A stretch of 64,000 nt of DNA from Tubulanus polymorphus. Lineage: Eukaryota; Nemertea; Palaeonemertea; Tubulaniformes; Tubulanidae. The stretch covers positions 6,138,501 to 6,202,500 of the forward strand of contig NC_134035.1 in assembly GCF_964204645.1 (NCBI RefSeq). The letters are read 5' to 3'. The notes under the pieces were generated by a model, which was not told the origin of the DNA, ran no database searches, and saw only the letters and a list, made by a program, of their open reading frames with translations. This document shows, piece by piece, positions 38,701 through 47,000 of the stretch. The position numbers and the translations under genes were made by a program. Positions within the stretch are counted from its first letter, which is position 1. Each line of letters starts with the position of its first letter.

Positions 38701-41595
38701 GGTTGGCACATCACAGGGCTTTAGGGGCCATATACTCCTTGAGATTTCTGCCTGAACCCCCTCCCGTTTTACTATGGGGCCTTAAGTATGCGTCTCTTTA
38801 TTGAAATTAGGTCAGCTATAGGTCAGCAATATATTGGGTCATACAACTATCGAATCACTGCCGGCGGACGTACGAAAAGTCGCCTTTTTAAAGTCGAAAA
38901 GTCATCTTTTTAAAGCCGAAATGTCGACTTTTTAAACTCGAAAAGTCGACTTTTTGAAGTCGAAAAGTCGACTTATCAAACTCGAAAAGTCGACTTATCA
39001 AGTTGAAAAGTCGACTTATTAAAGTCGAAAAGTCGACTTTTTGAAGGGTCGACTTACTAACTCGAAAAGTCGACTTAATAACTCGAAAAGTCGACTTACT
39101 AAGTCGAAAAGTCGACTTTTCAAAGTCGAAAAGTCGACTTTTTAAACTGAAAATAAAATGTTGTTGGCCGCATTGCTCTTCCGTACCAATGCTAAGGTCA
39201 TTATAACCGAAAGTTCGTTAGAAAAGGGGTCGTTGTTTCCGATGAAATTTGACTGTAAATGAGAAGGATTTGGCAGGGGATTTTTTTTTTCGTACGTAAC
39301 AAGCGATGGTTCGTTAGTTCTGAGGTCGTTAAAACGAGGTTCCACTGTAATTCATCTTCAATTAAGATTGAGCTGTACAGTCAAACTGAAGAGCTGTAGG
39401 GTCCTGGACCCAGTTCCACAGTTGTGAGTTAGATCTAACCCTGAGTTAAAAGTTAGTTCATTTTCAATGGGTTAAATCTTAACTCTGAACTGTGGAACTG
39501 GACTCTGGGTCAGTTTCTTGGTTAAAAATAACTGGCAGATGATTACCATGGTAACGTTGAACTCTTAATTATCACTTACGCCGCAATCACACCGAGACGA
39601 TTTGGCCCCGGCCGAATTGGCACGGATGAGGCCCGAGTCAAATTTGGCCTGTGTCTAATTTAGAGAACACAGACACGCACAAACCACTCAATAGATACTG
39701 AACAATGTTTTAAACAAAGCCAAGTGAGTCATTTCTGGAACCTATTGCGATTCATACGCAATCATTTTATCCCATGCTGAAATTTGGCTCGGGCCTGGTC
39801 CGATGTTTTCGGCCGGGCCAAACAGGCATGGGCCCATGTGGCACCTATCTGAACAGTTGTCCCGGGCAAAAAAACGCTTATATCAACTAACCAACTCTTC
39901 AGCAACTGGCCTCAGGGGTCCAAAACAGGGATTGAAAAATTTGATTTAGCTGAGCTGAAATAGTCAGTAAGTTGAGGTTATTTCAATGTGAATGTTCAAA
40001 TGTTGTATTGTTTTAAATTTTGTATTTGTTTAGGTAGCGCTCTTGGAGCTGAAAGTTATTGGTTGTGTGGACTGCACATGTATACGCCATTACCGTTCCG
40101 ACCTGGTCGTGGAGGATTTGGCGATCTGTTTCGCACTCATTTCTTCGTGAATGCCGGCAATTTAACGAACGTTGATTTCAGTAAGTTCTCGTTGAATTTG
40201 AATATAAAAACTTGCATTTTTCCTTCTGAGAGTAACTCTCTTGTAAGCTGTTGGTGGCACAAATTGTAACCACTGGATACATACGGCTGATATTTTGTCA
40301 TTAGGAGGGAGATAGGTGTTGGAAGTAGTATGAATAGTTTCGTCCATCAGCTCTGAGCCGTTAGGAAGTAATGGGTGAAAATGTGCAAAATTTCAATGGA
40401 TTTTTCCCCCATTCTAATAATCGATGCTTGACCTTGTTTCCTGATGATGACATCACAGGGAAGCCTTCAGAAGGGCATCACTTGGAAAGCATCACTTGTA
40501 GAAGAGCTTTCCCAGTTCCTTATCAAGAACATAGTATCGATTGTTCTGCCACTGTGTGTAGTCATAGGGAAAAACCATTAACGTGTATATCATGAAAGAT
40601 GAACATGCTTTACACAGTGCACCACAATTTCATCTTTATCAGCTGTTTACTTTTTAACTTTTGCGTTATTGCAATACCGAGAACAAATCGATTTGTTTCT
40701 TCTGCCAATTTCAAAATTTGTTGTATAACCAGGATAAGCTAAGACTTGAAAATGTGGTCATGGGTTGAGAGTTTAATACTAATGTTTTATTATTCTGTGT
40801 TTTAGCTAAAGACCTGAAATATAATCTGGCTCATTTAGCTCAGGGTTTGAGGTTGGCGTATGGCGCTGGATTGGTTCTGAAGATGGGAGGTATTGCGCGA
40901 TTAGAATTAAACTATTGTTTTCCAGTCAAATCTCAACAAGGCGACGCGTAAGTTTTATACACAATAAACTCAACGTTATCAGTTGTAAAAAAATTTTGCA
41001 TCTATTTTAGGCGTCGCTGTAGCAGCTCGCTATTGCGTTCACTTTTCATCCTTCCAAAGTATCTTGAGTAAAGTAGGTGACTTTTGTTGTTACGAGGCTC
41101 CTCTGAATGAAGTAGTCATGTGGTTTTCTATTGATGCTGAATTAATTTTCTGTATGACTACTCACTTGAGCAAATTCGTACCAATTAATTTGAACATTTT
41201 CTTTCATATTTTAATGAAATGTTCCATCAGATAATTTCAACTTGTTACTCATAGCACTTTCAGAGCTGCCAACCATCCTTGTTTGTCGGGACAGTCCCTT
41301 AAAATGCCCCACTTTTCCTGAGAGTGTTTTTGTGATGCTATTGAATAAACTATTGTTGTCCCTGAAACAATTTTCTATTGTCCCTCAAAAAATTGTTCAA
41401 ATTCTTCATTTTACCATATTGTGTGCCTGAAAATTGTATTATTTGTCACTGATGCGGTAATTGACAAGTTGGCATGTCTGCACTTTAGTTTGAAGCAGTT
41501 TGTAGCAACTCATGAAACACATGTAATTCATTTTATTGTCTATTTTCAGGGTGAATACAGGACTGCAATTTGGAATAGGAGTTACATTCTTATAG
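14229..41595 (+). CDS. SAMM50: SAMM50, sorting and assembly machinery component 50 (13 coding exons)
   Basis: Encodes the Omp85-family core of the SAM complex, which inserts beta-barrel proteins into the mitochondrial outer membrane and takes part in MICOS contacts. Coding exons: 14229-14249, 15403-15486, 26351-26452, 26535-26622, 27262-27368, 27842-27975, 28703-28790, 28870-29070, 31125-31205, 36646-36787, 40034-40180, 40806-40947, 41550-41595. They total 1383 bp = 460 aa plus TAG; the vertebrate protein is about 469 aa. All junctions are GT-AG and all phases agree. The start MGTVHAK matches the family N-terminus. Residues about 36-110 form the POTRA domain ([10 protein letters not shown] in exon 3). 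The rest is the 16-strand barrel, with [20 protein letters not shown] and IARLELNYC blocks, ending in the beta-signal-like [10 protein letters not shown]. Exon 2 (residues 8-35) is poorly conserved. Intron 2 contains three genes on the other strand. Identification is very secure; the 5' UTR is not resolved. Confidence 0.96.
14450..15262. repeat. Cluster of tRNA-derived SINE-like copies in SAMM50 intron 1
   Basis: Three related segments fill most of intron 1: a reverse copy at about 14500-14710, a forward copy at about 14850-15010 and a forward copy at about 15040-15262. The third has an exact Pol III B-box consensus, GGTTCGAATCC, at 15132-15142, preceded by a tRNA-like stretch. In the second the B box is interrupted by an insertion, and in the first it is degenerate. 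The reverse and forward copies also form an imperfect inverted repeat around 14700-14790 and 14990-15062. A tRNA-derived SINE is the best reading; the parent tRNA was not identified. Confidence 0.55.
16313..16318 (-). terminator. Polyadenylation signal for the first UGT gene
   Basis: AATAAA on the minus strand, about 145 bases beyond the stop codon of the 513-aa UGT. Confidence 0.5.
16461..18002 (-). CDS. UDP-glycosyltransferase (UGT family, GT1), intronless, nested in SAMM50 intron 2
   Basis: A 513-aa membrane-bound enzyme that transfers a sugar from a UDP-sugar to small lipophilic acceptors, expected to face the ER lumen. Residues 1-19 are a signal peptide. His31 in ATSHMQQ sits where the catalytic base lies in UGTs. 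The donor-binding signature runs from Trp341 ([10 protein letters not shown]) through [17 protein letters not shown] to the Asp383-Gln384 pair. A C-terminal membrane helix spans about 471-495, followed by a short basic tail. Length is normal for animal UGTs (about 500-530). The frame is uninterrupted, and codon use is clearly richer in GC than the flanking DNA. A TTTCAG lies directly before the ATG, so a 5' UTR exon may be spliced on upstream. It is antisense to SAMM50. The acceptor and the specific UGT subfamily cannot be named from sequence alone. Confidence 0.93.
   Translation of the reverse strand: MKAVVAVVMAMTLGGIHSAKVALIAPPATSHMQQLIVIGDELVKRYGHDVSFIAPTTVRDSPILAGTSVDVIWYEAPDDMYLYETDGQKQRDFLTLSLEATNPLSEIRFAVDVFRPVCETLLGDRVLFETLLSRRFDFGLADGIFFMQCSYILFDKLKIPYGTVTTLVMPDQIVPTLAVPSIKIHADVEALDFRGRVINTLFATLGYGLVSWVTDPSSRYEKYCRQTPCPSYQRLQGDSKLWLIDVDELLDVPVPSMPHVFHVGGLSVRPTQPLTGEFKTIADSANQSLVLVSFGGTVSFLAEEYVNKVVEAMRALPRYTFVFKFKQKMKNVPKNVHIVNWLPQRDILAHRNTRLFITHCGNAGLHETLYGGVPVLGIPFYGDQPANAQKIERRGYGLGVKITSVTTEELIAAIEEVITNPTYRKNIHKSSLIYRSKEFASVRAGKILDGVLKHGFKHIQPPSKDLYLFQLLLIDVILLFALITIVSIILLYVCLRSVYRKCCSPPRNKEKTA
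18952..20214 (+). mobile_element. Helitron-like non-autonomous element with ~154-bp core repeats (forward copy)
   Basis: About 1.26 kb with no coding capacity. It begins TTAGCCCACATGGGACTTTA and ends in CTAG followed by T, as expected of the CTRR-T ends of Helitrons. The inside contains four tandem units of about 154-155 bp, recognisable by the string CCAGGGGGCGTTGAA at roughly 19666, 19820, 19975 and 20129. Tandem-repeat cores inside non-autonomous Helitron-like elements are known from molluscan 'pearl' elements. A fragment of the same element's interior lies just upstream (about 18825-18951), so this copy probably inserted into an older one. A second full copy in reverse is at 57472-58709. 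It lies in SAMM50 intron 2. Confidence 0.6.
21262..21468 (-). CDS. COX17: COX17, cytochrome c oxidase copper chaperone, nested in SAMM50 intron 2
   Basis: A 68-aa intermembrane-space copper carrier that delivers Cu(I) to SCO1/SCO2 and COX11 for cytochrome c oxidase assembly. The copper-binding KPCCAC block is at residues 26-31. The twin CX9C helices use Cys31/Cys41 and Cys50/Cys60. The blocks [19 protein letters not shown] and EAHKECMR are near-identical to the animal family. The N-terminal 20 residues are Ala/Glu-rich and variable, as usual. There is an additional Cys25 just before the CC motif. The whole frame is in one exon. No canonical AATAAA was seen within about 300 bases downstream. 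It lies between the two UGT genes, on the same strand as they are and opposite to SAMM50. An intronless retrocopy is possible, but all functional cysteines are intact. Confidence 0.93.
   Translation of the reverse strand: MSLVQAETKAAAAAETGGESAKPKCKPCCACPETRKPRDACIMEKGEENCSPEIEAHKECMRKMGFKV
21901..22146. mobile_element. Two adjacent short MITE-like elements
   Basis: 21901-22018 is a ~118 bp element whose ends are inverted copies: GGACCCAGTTCCACAGTT at the left, and a matching complement at the right. A second copy is at 39403-39512. Immediately next to it, about 22014-22146 has ends resembling those of the element at 55540-55670 (TGCTCAGAAGTTGGTT-type left end). Neither codes for protein. Confidence 0.5.
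22390..23940 (-). CDS. UDP-glycosyltransferase (UGT family, GT1), second intronless copy in SAMM50 intron 2
   Basis: A 516-aa UGT with a signal peptide at residues 1-16, a catalytic-position His29 in GGHLSESGG, and the donor-binding signature from Trp339 ([10 protein letters not shown]) through [17 protein letters not shown] to Asp381-Gln382. A membrane helix spans about 466-490, then a Lys/Arg-rich cytosolic tail. Both UGTs here carry HCGN where vertebrate enzymes usually have HGGT/HGGS-type sequence. The two proteins are clearly paralogous but strongly diverged from each other over the N-terminal acceptor half, so this is not a recent tandem duplication. The frame has no introns and GC-rich codons. 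The stop codon lies within an AATAAA at 22389-22394. The acceptor is unknown. Confidence 0.93.
   Translation of the reverse strand: MNLAIIISLLIVAGHAERVVIVTMQMGGHLSESGGVARGLIDIGHDVFILMDENAKKPPQLRDSGVKVISYASSDAKSIEMIDNYERDLSEVMIAGGGTDAVVARVMKPRIEHDCLTILRDDSLMRTLAGYRFDMAIVEGLYFCNHLIPYKLNVSFVSMSTVIYPYITKTHPLVTPWPCSITEQSNTFANRMRQFLYSLFFENFVPHIFLDEKKFLGFVADEPHGSLYEIAEQSKLWLINKDNLLDCARPSQPNVIYIGGISAAAPKPLPTELEDFLDSAADAGAIVVTHSSMMAHVSETFTQKLMHAFSRIGQKILMRLVYRIPGNVTIPSNVKIVDWIPQNDVLAHRNVRLFITHCGNNGQSEALYHGVPMLGLPLFGDQMYNAERVVVKGYGLKLDTEKFTSDDLQSAIHELLNNSNFTRNIGKASAIFKSRPHPRDQAAYWIDHVMKYGDQHLKTSTNYMSTAQFLMFDIFGSLLFVLQILIFALHRTVVRVTATIWSKIKNKRSPKTEHVE
24000..26340. other. SAMM50 intron 2, distal part; no gene seen
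   Basis: A+T-rich DNA with a short ATT/GTT microsatellite near 24150-24195. I found no conserved reading frame on either strand. The only longer open stretches lack any recognisable domain or convincing splice sites. Confidence 0.5.
29080..29160. repeat. CATC/CTCC simple repeat in SAMM50 intron 8
   Basis: Variants of CATCCATC and ATCCTCC in tandem, beginning shortly after the exon 8 donor. Confidence 0.8.
29161..31120. other. Rest of SAMM50 intron 8
   Basis: No gene recognised. A 145-codon open frame at 30106-30543 (plus) is hydrophobic and AT-rich with no domain, and is most likely chance. Confidence 0.4.
31221..31625 (+). repeat. Minisatellite, ~19-bp unit, left part
   Basis: Imperfect tandem copies of GAGTTAAACGGTTATCTCT and close variants in SAMM50 intron 9. 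Further blocks of the same array are at about 31900-31950, 35985-36130 and 36371-36590. The LINE and two MITEs now split the array. Confidence 0.85.
31625..31899 (-). mobile_element. piggyBac-like MITE, copy 1
   Basis: About 270 bp with TIRs CCCTTTCAG(T/C)G and a TTAA at the left edge; the right TTAA is mutated. It contains internal GC-rich palindromes of the type CACCG-N-CGGTG. It shares full length with the copies at 56536-56820 and 60335-60615. TTAA target sites with CCCTTT ends are the hallmark of the piggyBac superfamily. No coding capacity. Confidence 0.7.
32540..33211 (+). pseudogene. LINE endonuclease segment
   Basis: An apurinic/apyrimidinic-type endonuclease. The opening [17 protein letters not shown], then DIILLCETF, the [11 protein letters not shown] block and GEIYRVPG follow the order of EEP-fold nucleases of non-LTR retrotransposons. 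The frame ends with TGA at 33209-33211 just before the catalytic C-terminus. The sequence continues at once in another frame (33208 onward), so a small indel has broken an originally single polyprotein. Confidence 0.85.
33208..35088 (+). pseudogene. LINE reverse transcriptase segment
   Basis: 626 residues in one frame, covering the end of the endonuclease ([17 protein letters not shown]) and the whole reverse transcriptase. RT landmarks are [30 protein letters not shown] (Asp of motif A, about 34474-34500), [17 protein letters not shown], and FADD at 34738-34749 with both catalytic aspartates. The frame is lost at about 35085 and the C-terminal part resumes in a different frame. No intact ORF1 was seen upstream. 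Confidence 0.9.
35183..35566 (+). pseudogene. LINE C-terminal segment
   Basis: Continuation of the same LINE after the frame break: [34 protein letters not shown] and [11 protein letters not shown] are the usual post-RT region of CR1/Jockey-like elements, ending with TGA at 35566. Remnant only. Confidence 0.75.
35985..36590 (+). repeat. Minisatellite, ~19-bp unit, right part (with a MITE inside)
   Basis: Same unit as at 31221-31625, resuming directly after the LINE tail. It is interrupted at 36131-36370 by a TTAA-flanked MITE and ends just before SAMM50 exon 10. Confidence 0.85.
36127..36370 (+). mobile_element. piggyBac-like MITE, copy 2 (right end missing)
   Basis: Starts with TTAA plus CCCTTTCAGTGAGTC and follows the copy at 56536-56820 closely, but stops near 36370 about 60 bases before the expected right terminus, where the host minisatellite resumes. 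Confidence 0.7.
36910..39347. mobile_element. pogo/Tigger-like element with TA target site, interrupted by a foldback element
   Basis: The left end CAGTGGAACCTCGTTCTAAC and an inverted right end closing at 39347 are flanked by TA on both sides. The TIR resembles those of pogo/Tigger-type Tc1-mariner MITEs. Without the nested element at 37560-39185 it would be about 0.8 kb. No transposase frame is present. It lies in SAMM50 intron 10. Confidence 0.65.
37560..39185. mobile_element. Foldback element with GTCGAC-rich tandem-repeat arms
   Basis: A 1.63 kb element with inverted ends beginning TACGGAAGAGCAATGCGGCC. It is flanked by a 6-bp direct repeat CCAATG (37554-37559 and 39186-39191). Each arm is an array of ~20-bp units built on AAGTCGACTTTTCGAGTT, about 570 bp on the left and 290 bp on the right, in opposite orientation. 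The middle (about 38170-38870) is noncoding and rich in TCGACAT/ATGTCGA palindromes. The organisation matches foldback-type DNA transposons; the superfamily is not assigned. Confidence 0.8.
39403..39512. mobile_element. Short MITE, second copy of the 21901 family
   Basis: A 110-bp element with ends GGACCCAGTTCCACAGTT and the complementary right end, noncoding, in SAMM50 intron 10. Confidence 0.5.
39579..39881 (+). mobile_element. ~300-bp MITE rich in GGCCAAATTTGGCC motifs, copy 2
   Basis: Same family as 2999-3300 and 45601-45915. The left end CCGCAATCACACCGAGACGA is conserved and the right end is decayed. It lies in SAMM50 intron 10, just before exon 11. Confidence 0.6.
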
Positions 41596-42020
41596 CAGCG
41601 ATTGCGGTTTTGACTCTAGTCTAGCCTGTGATAGTTACAGCTTACTGCTTTTAGGGTGGAAGCTGTTTTTCTGATAAATCAATAGAATAAGCACATGTTT
41701 CATGTGTTGAATCAACCAATAATTCGTGTACATTGCATTAGTGTACAGCAGATAATAGTGTGTATCACTGTACAGCTGATATATCATTGTGGTTTCTAGA
41801 GTTTCTCAACAGAAAATAATGTTCTTTGAAAAATGATAAAATAGTTTTTTAGGAAATTTGAAAATTGTGCTCAGAATGAAAGATTTGTTTTTACTCAACT
41901 AGAGTATTTATGTGAGTTACTCGTTTCAGTATTTGTGAATGGTAGTTTTGTAGATATTTATTGTGACATTGTTGAGTGACGTCTTTCAAGGCACTAGTGT
42001 TTCCAAACTGTAGCATTTGA

Positions 42021-42026
42021 AATAAA
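42021..42026 (+). terminator. SAMM50 polyadenylation signal
   Basis: Canonical AATAAA about 425 bases after the SAMM50 stop codon. A second AATAAA follows at 42060-42065. Together they mark the likely 3' end of the SAMM50 transcript. Confidence 0.6.
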
Positions 42027-42290
42027 GTTTGTGCTTGTCGAATAATAATATCGTTTCAAAATAAAAGTTGTAATGACATAATCGATCTTTAGGGTAGACC
42101 ACTCCATCTTAAACTACCCGAACTGTTCCACTCAAGAAAAAAACTACTCTCAAGTCGGTGTTGACTCGATTTGCCTGATACTAAACTCCTAGGTGAAATA
42201 TCACAGTCCCAAATGCCATATAGTACCAGTGGTTACCTATTCATATCAGTAGCGTCCTCTACTAAACGACTGTTTAGTTCGTGTGTTATA

Positions 42291-42441
42291 CGGTGGAACC
42301 TCGTTATTACGAGCTCGCATGTAACGATTCATCGGAAAAAACAGATATCGAATTTTGTCACAAGTAAGACTGGAATGGTTATTTTCATACCGGATATAAC
42401 GAACTGGACATAATAACGAACGCTGTGACGAGGTTCCACTG
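42291..42441. mobile_element. pogo/Tigger-like MITE
   Basis: A 151-bp element with inverted ends CGGTGGAACCTCGTTATTAC and CGAGGTTCCACTG, flanked by TA on each side, just past the SAMM50 3' end. Its ends match the larger element at 36910-39347. Confidence 0.65.
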
Positions 42442-43459
42442 TACAAGTATTTGATAAACATCTTTTTTCTGAAAATATAATAGAAACCATGACTGAATTG
42501 ATAAAAGTGAGTGACAGGTATTTTGATCTCAAACTACAATGGATAGTGATATACTATGTTCCAGTATGTAAACTCACTGTTATTCAGTTGCCAATGGTCA
42601 ATGAACCTTGGATGTTTGGAGTTATCATTCTGATTCATTACACGAAGTTGACAAGTTCAGGTTTAGAATAAATTCCCGTGATCGACTAACAGCTCCCATA
42701 TCTGTGTACCGTCTTGTGGTTATAGAATTTCGTAATAAAATCATTTATTCAGTGAAATAACGCGGTGTATGTTATATTTCTTCTTCAAAAAACAATGTTT
42801 TTTTTATTGAAATCGATTTCGGTCAAGTTTTGACAATATCTGCCGGTCTAACAGATCTAAAAGCGATAACGATATGATCGTATTATGTCTGATTTAGGAT
42901 ATTATTAACATTGCTACTAGTGACGATATATAATAGGATTCAGTTGCAAAGTTGTTAAACAAGAGTCTATTTTCAGATGGTTCATATAAATTGAACGCAC
43001 AGTGGAACTGTGACGTGAGAGTCTGATCAATGGGAGATCCAGATGTAGAAGATCTAGCAAATTTCTATCCACATTTTGCTATTTTTCTGGCAGTTCCCCA
43101 TTTTCTGTGTCTGATCTGCGTCTATTTGAGTAGTGGTTTCATTTCGATCGCACTAGTTTTCGTTGAAGAAGGGATATAACGATTTAATGCACCTAAATTA
43201 ATGTGTGATTAATCAACAAAACTTAACAGCATTAATTAATTAATTATGTAGATGCTTGAATAATTAACAGGTGGTTTTTGGTTTCCCGGATGTTTTCTTT
43301 TAGTTTTGTCATAGTTTTGAGACAGTTCTGTTGCGACTCAAAACGGAAATTGTTTGTGTTATTAAATACATTAACATTGAATAAAGCATTGAGCATTTTC
43401 TTAATAAAAAATAAAACACTAAACCTCGTTGATCTACGTTCGTGCGCTCCATAAATAAT

Positions 43460-43742
43460 CAGGGTGGCCACTTACCGACATGGAAGTTCCGGGAATTTGG
43501 TATAACAAGTTAAAAATCAGGGAAATTTGTTGAGATTGCTAGATGGCATGTGAAATCAGTTTCTTAGCAGATCAGGTCAGGGAAAAAGCAACCGAAAGTG
43601 GCTTCCCTGATAATTCATCTTGTTTAGCCTGAAAGTCCTTAAGATGTCGTACGGATTCTTAGCAGATCAGGTCAGGGAAAACAATGCGCATGTCGGAGAA
43701 GAGTCAGTGAAAAAGCAAGTCAAATAAAAGTGGACTCCCTGA
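43460..43742. mobile_element. hAT-like MITE
   Basis: Left end CAGGGTGGCCACTTACC, right end AAGTGGACTCCCTG. An internal direct duplication (two AGATCAGGTCAGGGAAAA blocks, two GTGG-TCCCTGATAAT ends) suggests tandem rearrangement. CAGGG.GGCCACT ends are typical of hAT elements. Confidence 0.5.
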
Positions 43743-44071
43743 TAATTTTCTTTATTGTCTATTTTGATCGTCGATCTTGAGGCTCTATAGCCCATGTCCG
43801 TTATCGTACCATTACACGGGCAGATCTTTGATTTGCATCTAATTCGAGGTTAACCCCGTCCACTGTAAGGGCCCTAGTGTGTTCTAACCCGTTTCACCAC
43901 TAACTCTTCAATCAACAATATGACTTAAGAAAGGCGGTGATTGATAAACACTTGAAAAAACATTCAATATATATTCATTAAAACATTTACAAGATTTATA
44001 AATTCACCACGCAGAATATTAAATCAAATATCACAGTTTGATAATAATCAATAGGACCATAAACACAATGT

Positions 44072-47000
44072 TCAGTTACGTTGATAAAAACCACGATGAC
44101 GATCTGATGAATCTGGCTGAGGGCTTACAAGTCGTCTCGGTGGCTGGGCGTCGTATATTGGTGGTACTGAAATATGAAAATAGATTCCCTGTCATTGTAT
44201 GGCTGAATGAAGACTATATATGGTAGATTCGTAGAGAATTGTCTATTTGAAGCTATACGGGCAATTATCATTAGAGTTAAGTCATGTTGTTGGAGAGGTT
44301 ACGCGGGTATCCGATCAGTGCTGTCAATGACTACATGTATATATTGGGTTGACTGGACATAGCCAGGATTTTAGAAATTGTAGGCACGAAAATAGATTTA
44401 TGTCACTATCGCCTTAAAAGAGTCAAATGAGAGAATAGGTAATAGATGCAATTAATTCATAGACTCATAACCAGTTCGCCAGCAGCTTACGTTAATGGAT
44501 ATGTATTAAAGGTGTTTTATGAACTTTGGCAATAGTGTATAAAAAGTGTATATGCCTGGGCCTAAAAGTGCTACATACATATTGGCTACGCCTCTGTGAG
44601 ATTTTTTTTTAAAATACATGTATACACGAAACGATGAAAAATACATTAGTCTAGTAGGCATCGTCATATTGAAGATATAACGTATGTCTTACATCCACGG
44701 GTATGTTGTTGTAATTGCTGTTGAACTAGTTGTGGAGGAAGCCATGGTTTGAATTCGTTCTCTCCATCCAATCTGTGATTATTCAGATCCTGTCGACTCA
44801 ACGCGTACTTCGGAGTACCTGATATTTAAAACATAGGTAGATTTTCGATTTAAAGCGCCGTCAAAATGTAGAGAAAATGAAAATAAATCGTGCATCATTT
44901 TCAATGAATAAACTTTCAGGTTTTTACCTCTAACTCCTGTTTTCCTATCGGCTAGCTCCTCATTGAGTTTGCTATGGTCGTAATGCCTCACCACACCTGT
45001 AAACAATAGTACAATTTCTTTCACGCTCATCAAAACAGACACTTATAAGAATAAAAAGGAGGCCGAAAAGTTTCCTTGAACTGATATTCAATTTTTCGAC
45101 TTTATCCCAATGATCATCTTCAGGAGTGCAGTATATTTGTTGTGTAAACTGAAGTTCGATTTGCTATGGAATCAGGTTTATAGTTTAGCTTAAATTTAGT
45201 ACTGCAAAATTTGTTCATTGGACTCCTTGACGCTTGATTGTTATTAAGTTCCCGATGTGTCTCACAGTCTAGTTGGTTATTTTGTGGAGAAATACATTCT
45301 CTCGCTAGGATCCAGGAGCTATAACAGTAATTCTAAGTTGTATTTGAAATTGGTTAATTTTCCTTAGTTTGGAATAGATTAATTACTTAAACCGTTTTTT
45401 TTTTCATATTTTAGCAAACAGGCATTATTCGAAACTATTCGGCAAAAATTGGCAGTTTAAAGGTCGTATCGTTGATTTGATTTCGGTTGGAAAGTATAAT
45501 ATTCCATAGACTATTGGTAACACAGAGACCGTCAAATAAATATTAGCTCAACGAAATTGGTCGGATACTTTATATTCTTAGCGCGGGATTTCATGTCATC
45601 AGCCGGGATCACACGGAGACGATTTGGCCCGGCCCAAATTGGCACGGATCAGGCTCGAGCCAAATTTGGCCCGTGCCTAATAAGAGAGCGCGCTCACGCG
45701 CAAACCATTCATTCGATACTAAACAAATCGAAGTTGGTCATTTCCGGTAACAATCATTTGTCTCGTGCTAAAATTTGGCTCGGGCTTGGTCCGACGTTTT
45801 TGATCAGGCCAAATTTGGCCAGGGTCAAACAGGCTCGGGCCCATTTGGCACCCGTGTGAACAGTTGTTCCGGGCCAAATTTTGTCCGGACCAAAAATGCT
45901 CGTGTGATCGCGGCTATCGTTATAGAGACAACACGGACTCAGAGTGTCTCTTAGGAATACAAAAATCTGTGGAAAATCATGCAGGCCTATAAATTGACCG
46001 CAATATTCGTTTAAGATTCGAAAAAATTCCGATATTTTTTTTCATATCTAAAGCGTAAAATATTTCATACCGTCAATATAAATCACCCTGTAGCCTTTAT
46101 TCCCGAGAACCTCTTTAACATGACGCCAACTTCCTCCGATATTACCTTCTCTTACTCTGCACATGAAATAATAGAATTCAAGGTACGTTGACTTTTTGAA
46201 TAGTGAAACATCACAATTTGAATGAGGATAGGATTAATTCATTGTAGACCCTGGCAGTAAGAAAAGAAGTCAATATAAAAGTAGACCTCGCGCTCAAGCC
46301 GATGTCATAGAATCAGATATACCCTCCTCCCCCCATGTCAGAATGATGCCCCCAACAATAGATTGATGAATTAAGTGAAGATGGTTATAATGGGGCTGCT
46401 GACCCCAAACCTTAACCCTTAATCCTGAAATCTACTAAGGGGTTATGAATAAAGGGAGGCATCTGATTCTATCATGGACGTTTAAATTAGTTTATACGTC
46501 CATGATTCTATGACACCTGATGAAACCATTTCATTTTGATGTTTATTGAAATATCTCAGTGAAACTATGCACAGGATAATTTATGTAACATAATTCGGAT
46601 ATCACTCGCCGCTGGGTATAGCTTCTGTATACGTTTTTGCGTCGTTTCCGATCTAAAACATCTAAATACATGTATATACTTGTTAATCATTTTTCAAAAA
46701 AGGTTTTGGATAAGGTTTTATTGAGCCTTACATGGGTTTTCCGGGGTTTGGATATCGGTAGGCTTTCTTCTGTGTGAGTTCCTTGTATTTACGGTAGTAG
46801 TCCTCTTGAGTTGATGGACGGTACGGTGCACTCAGCGGGGGCTGCATAACAATCATCGATCATATATTTTATCAATTTTCCTTCATGGCACGTATTCCAG
46901 GCCCTCGTTTAATTGATTTTTTGCAATAAATCTCACAGTTAGCATTGGAAACTTACAACTTTTCTCCAGTTACCGTCAGACATTGCCACCGGAACCGACC

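Larger units (their letters stand above)
42100..44050. other. Intergenic between SAMM50 and the unrecognised minus gene
   Basis: Apart from the two MITEs at 42291 and 43460, I see no gene or RNA signal. The two 3' ends face each other (convergent). Confidence 0.5.

Noticed and set aside
37590-39150. CRISPR-like appearance of regularly repeated GTCGAC units
   Set aside because: Units are contiguous without unique spacers, in inverted arms with TIRs and a target duplication, in a eukaryotic intron: a foldback element.
44038-44226. 62-codon plus-strand frame
   Set aside because: It overlaps, in antisense, the last exon of the unrecognised minus gene (44166-44072), which has consistent splice phase; the plus frame is a shadow.
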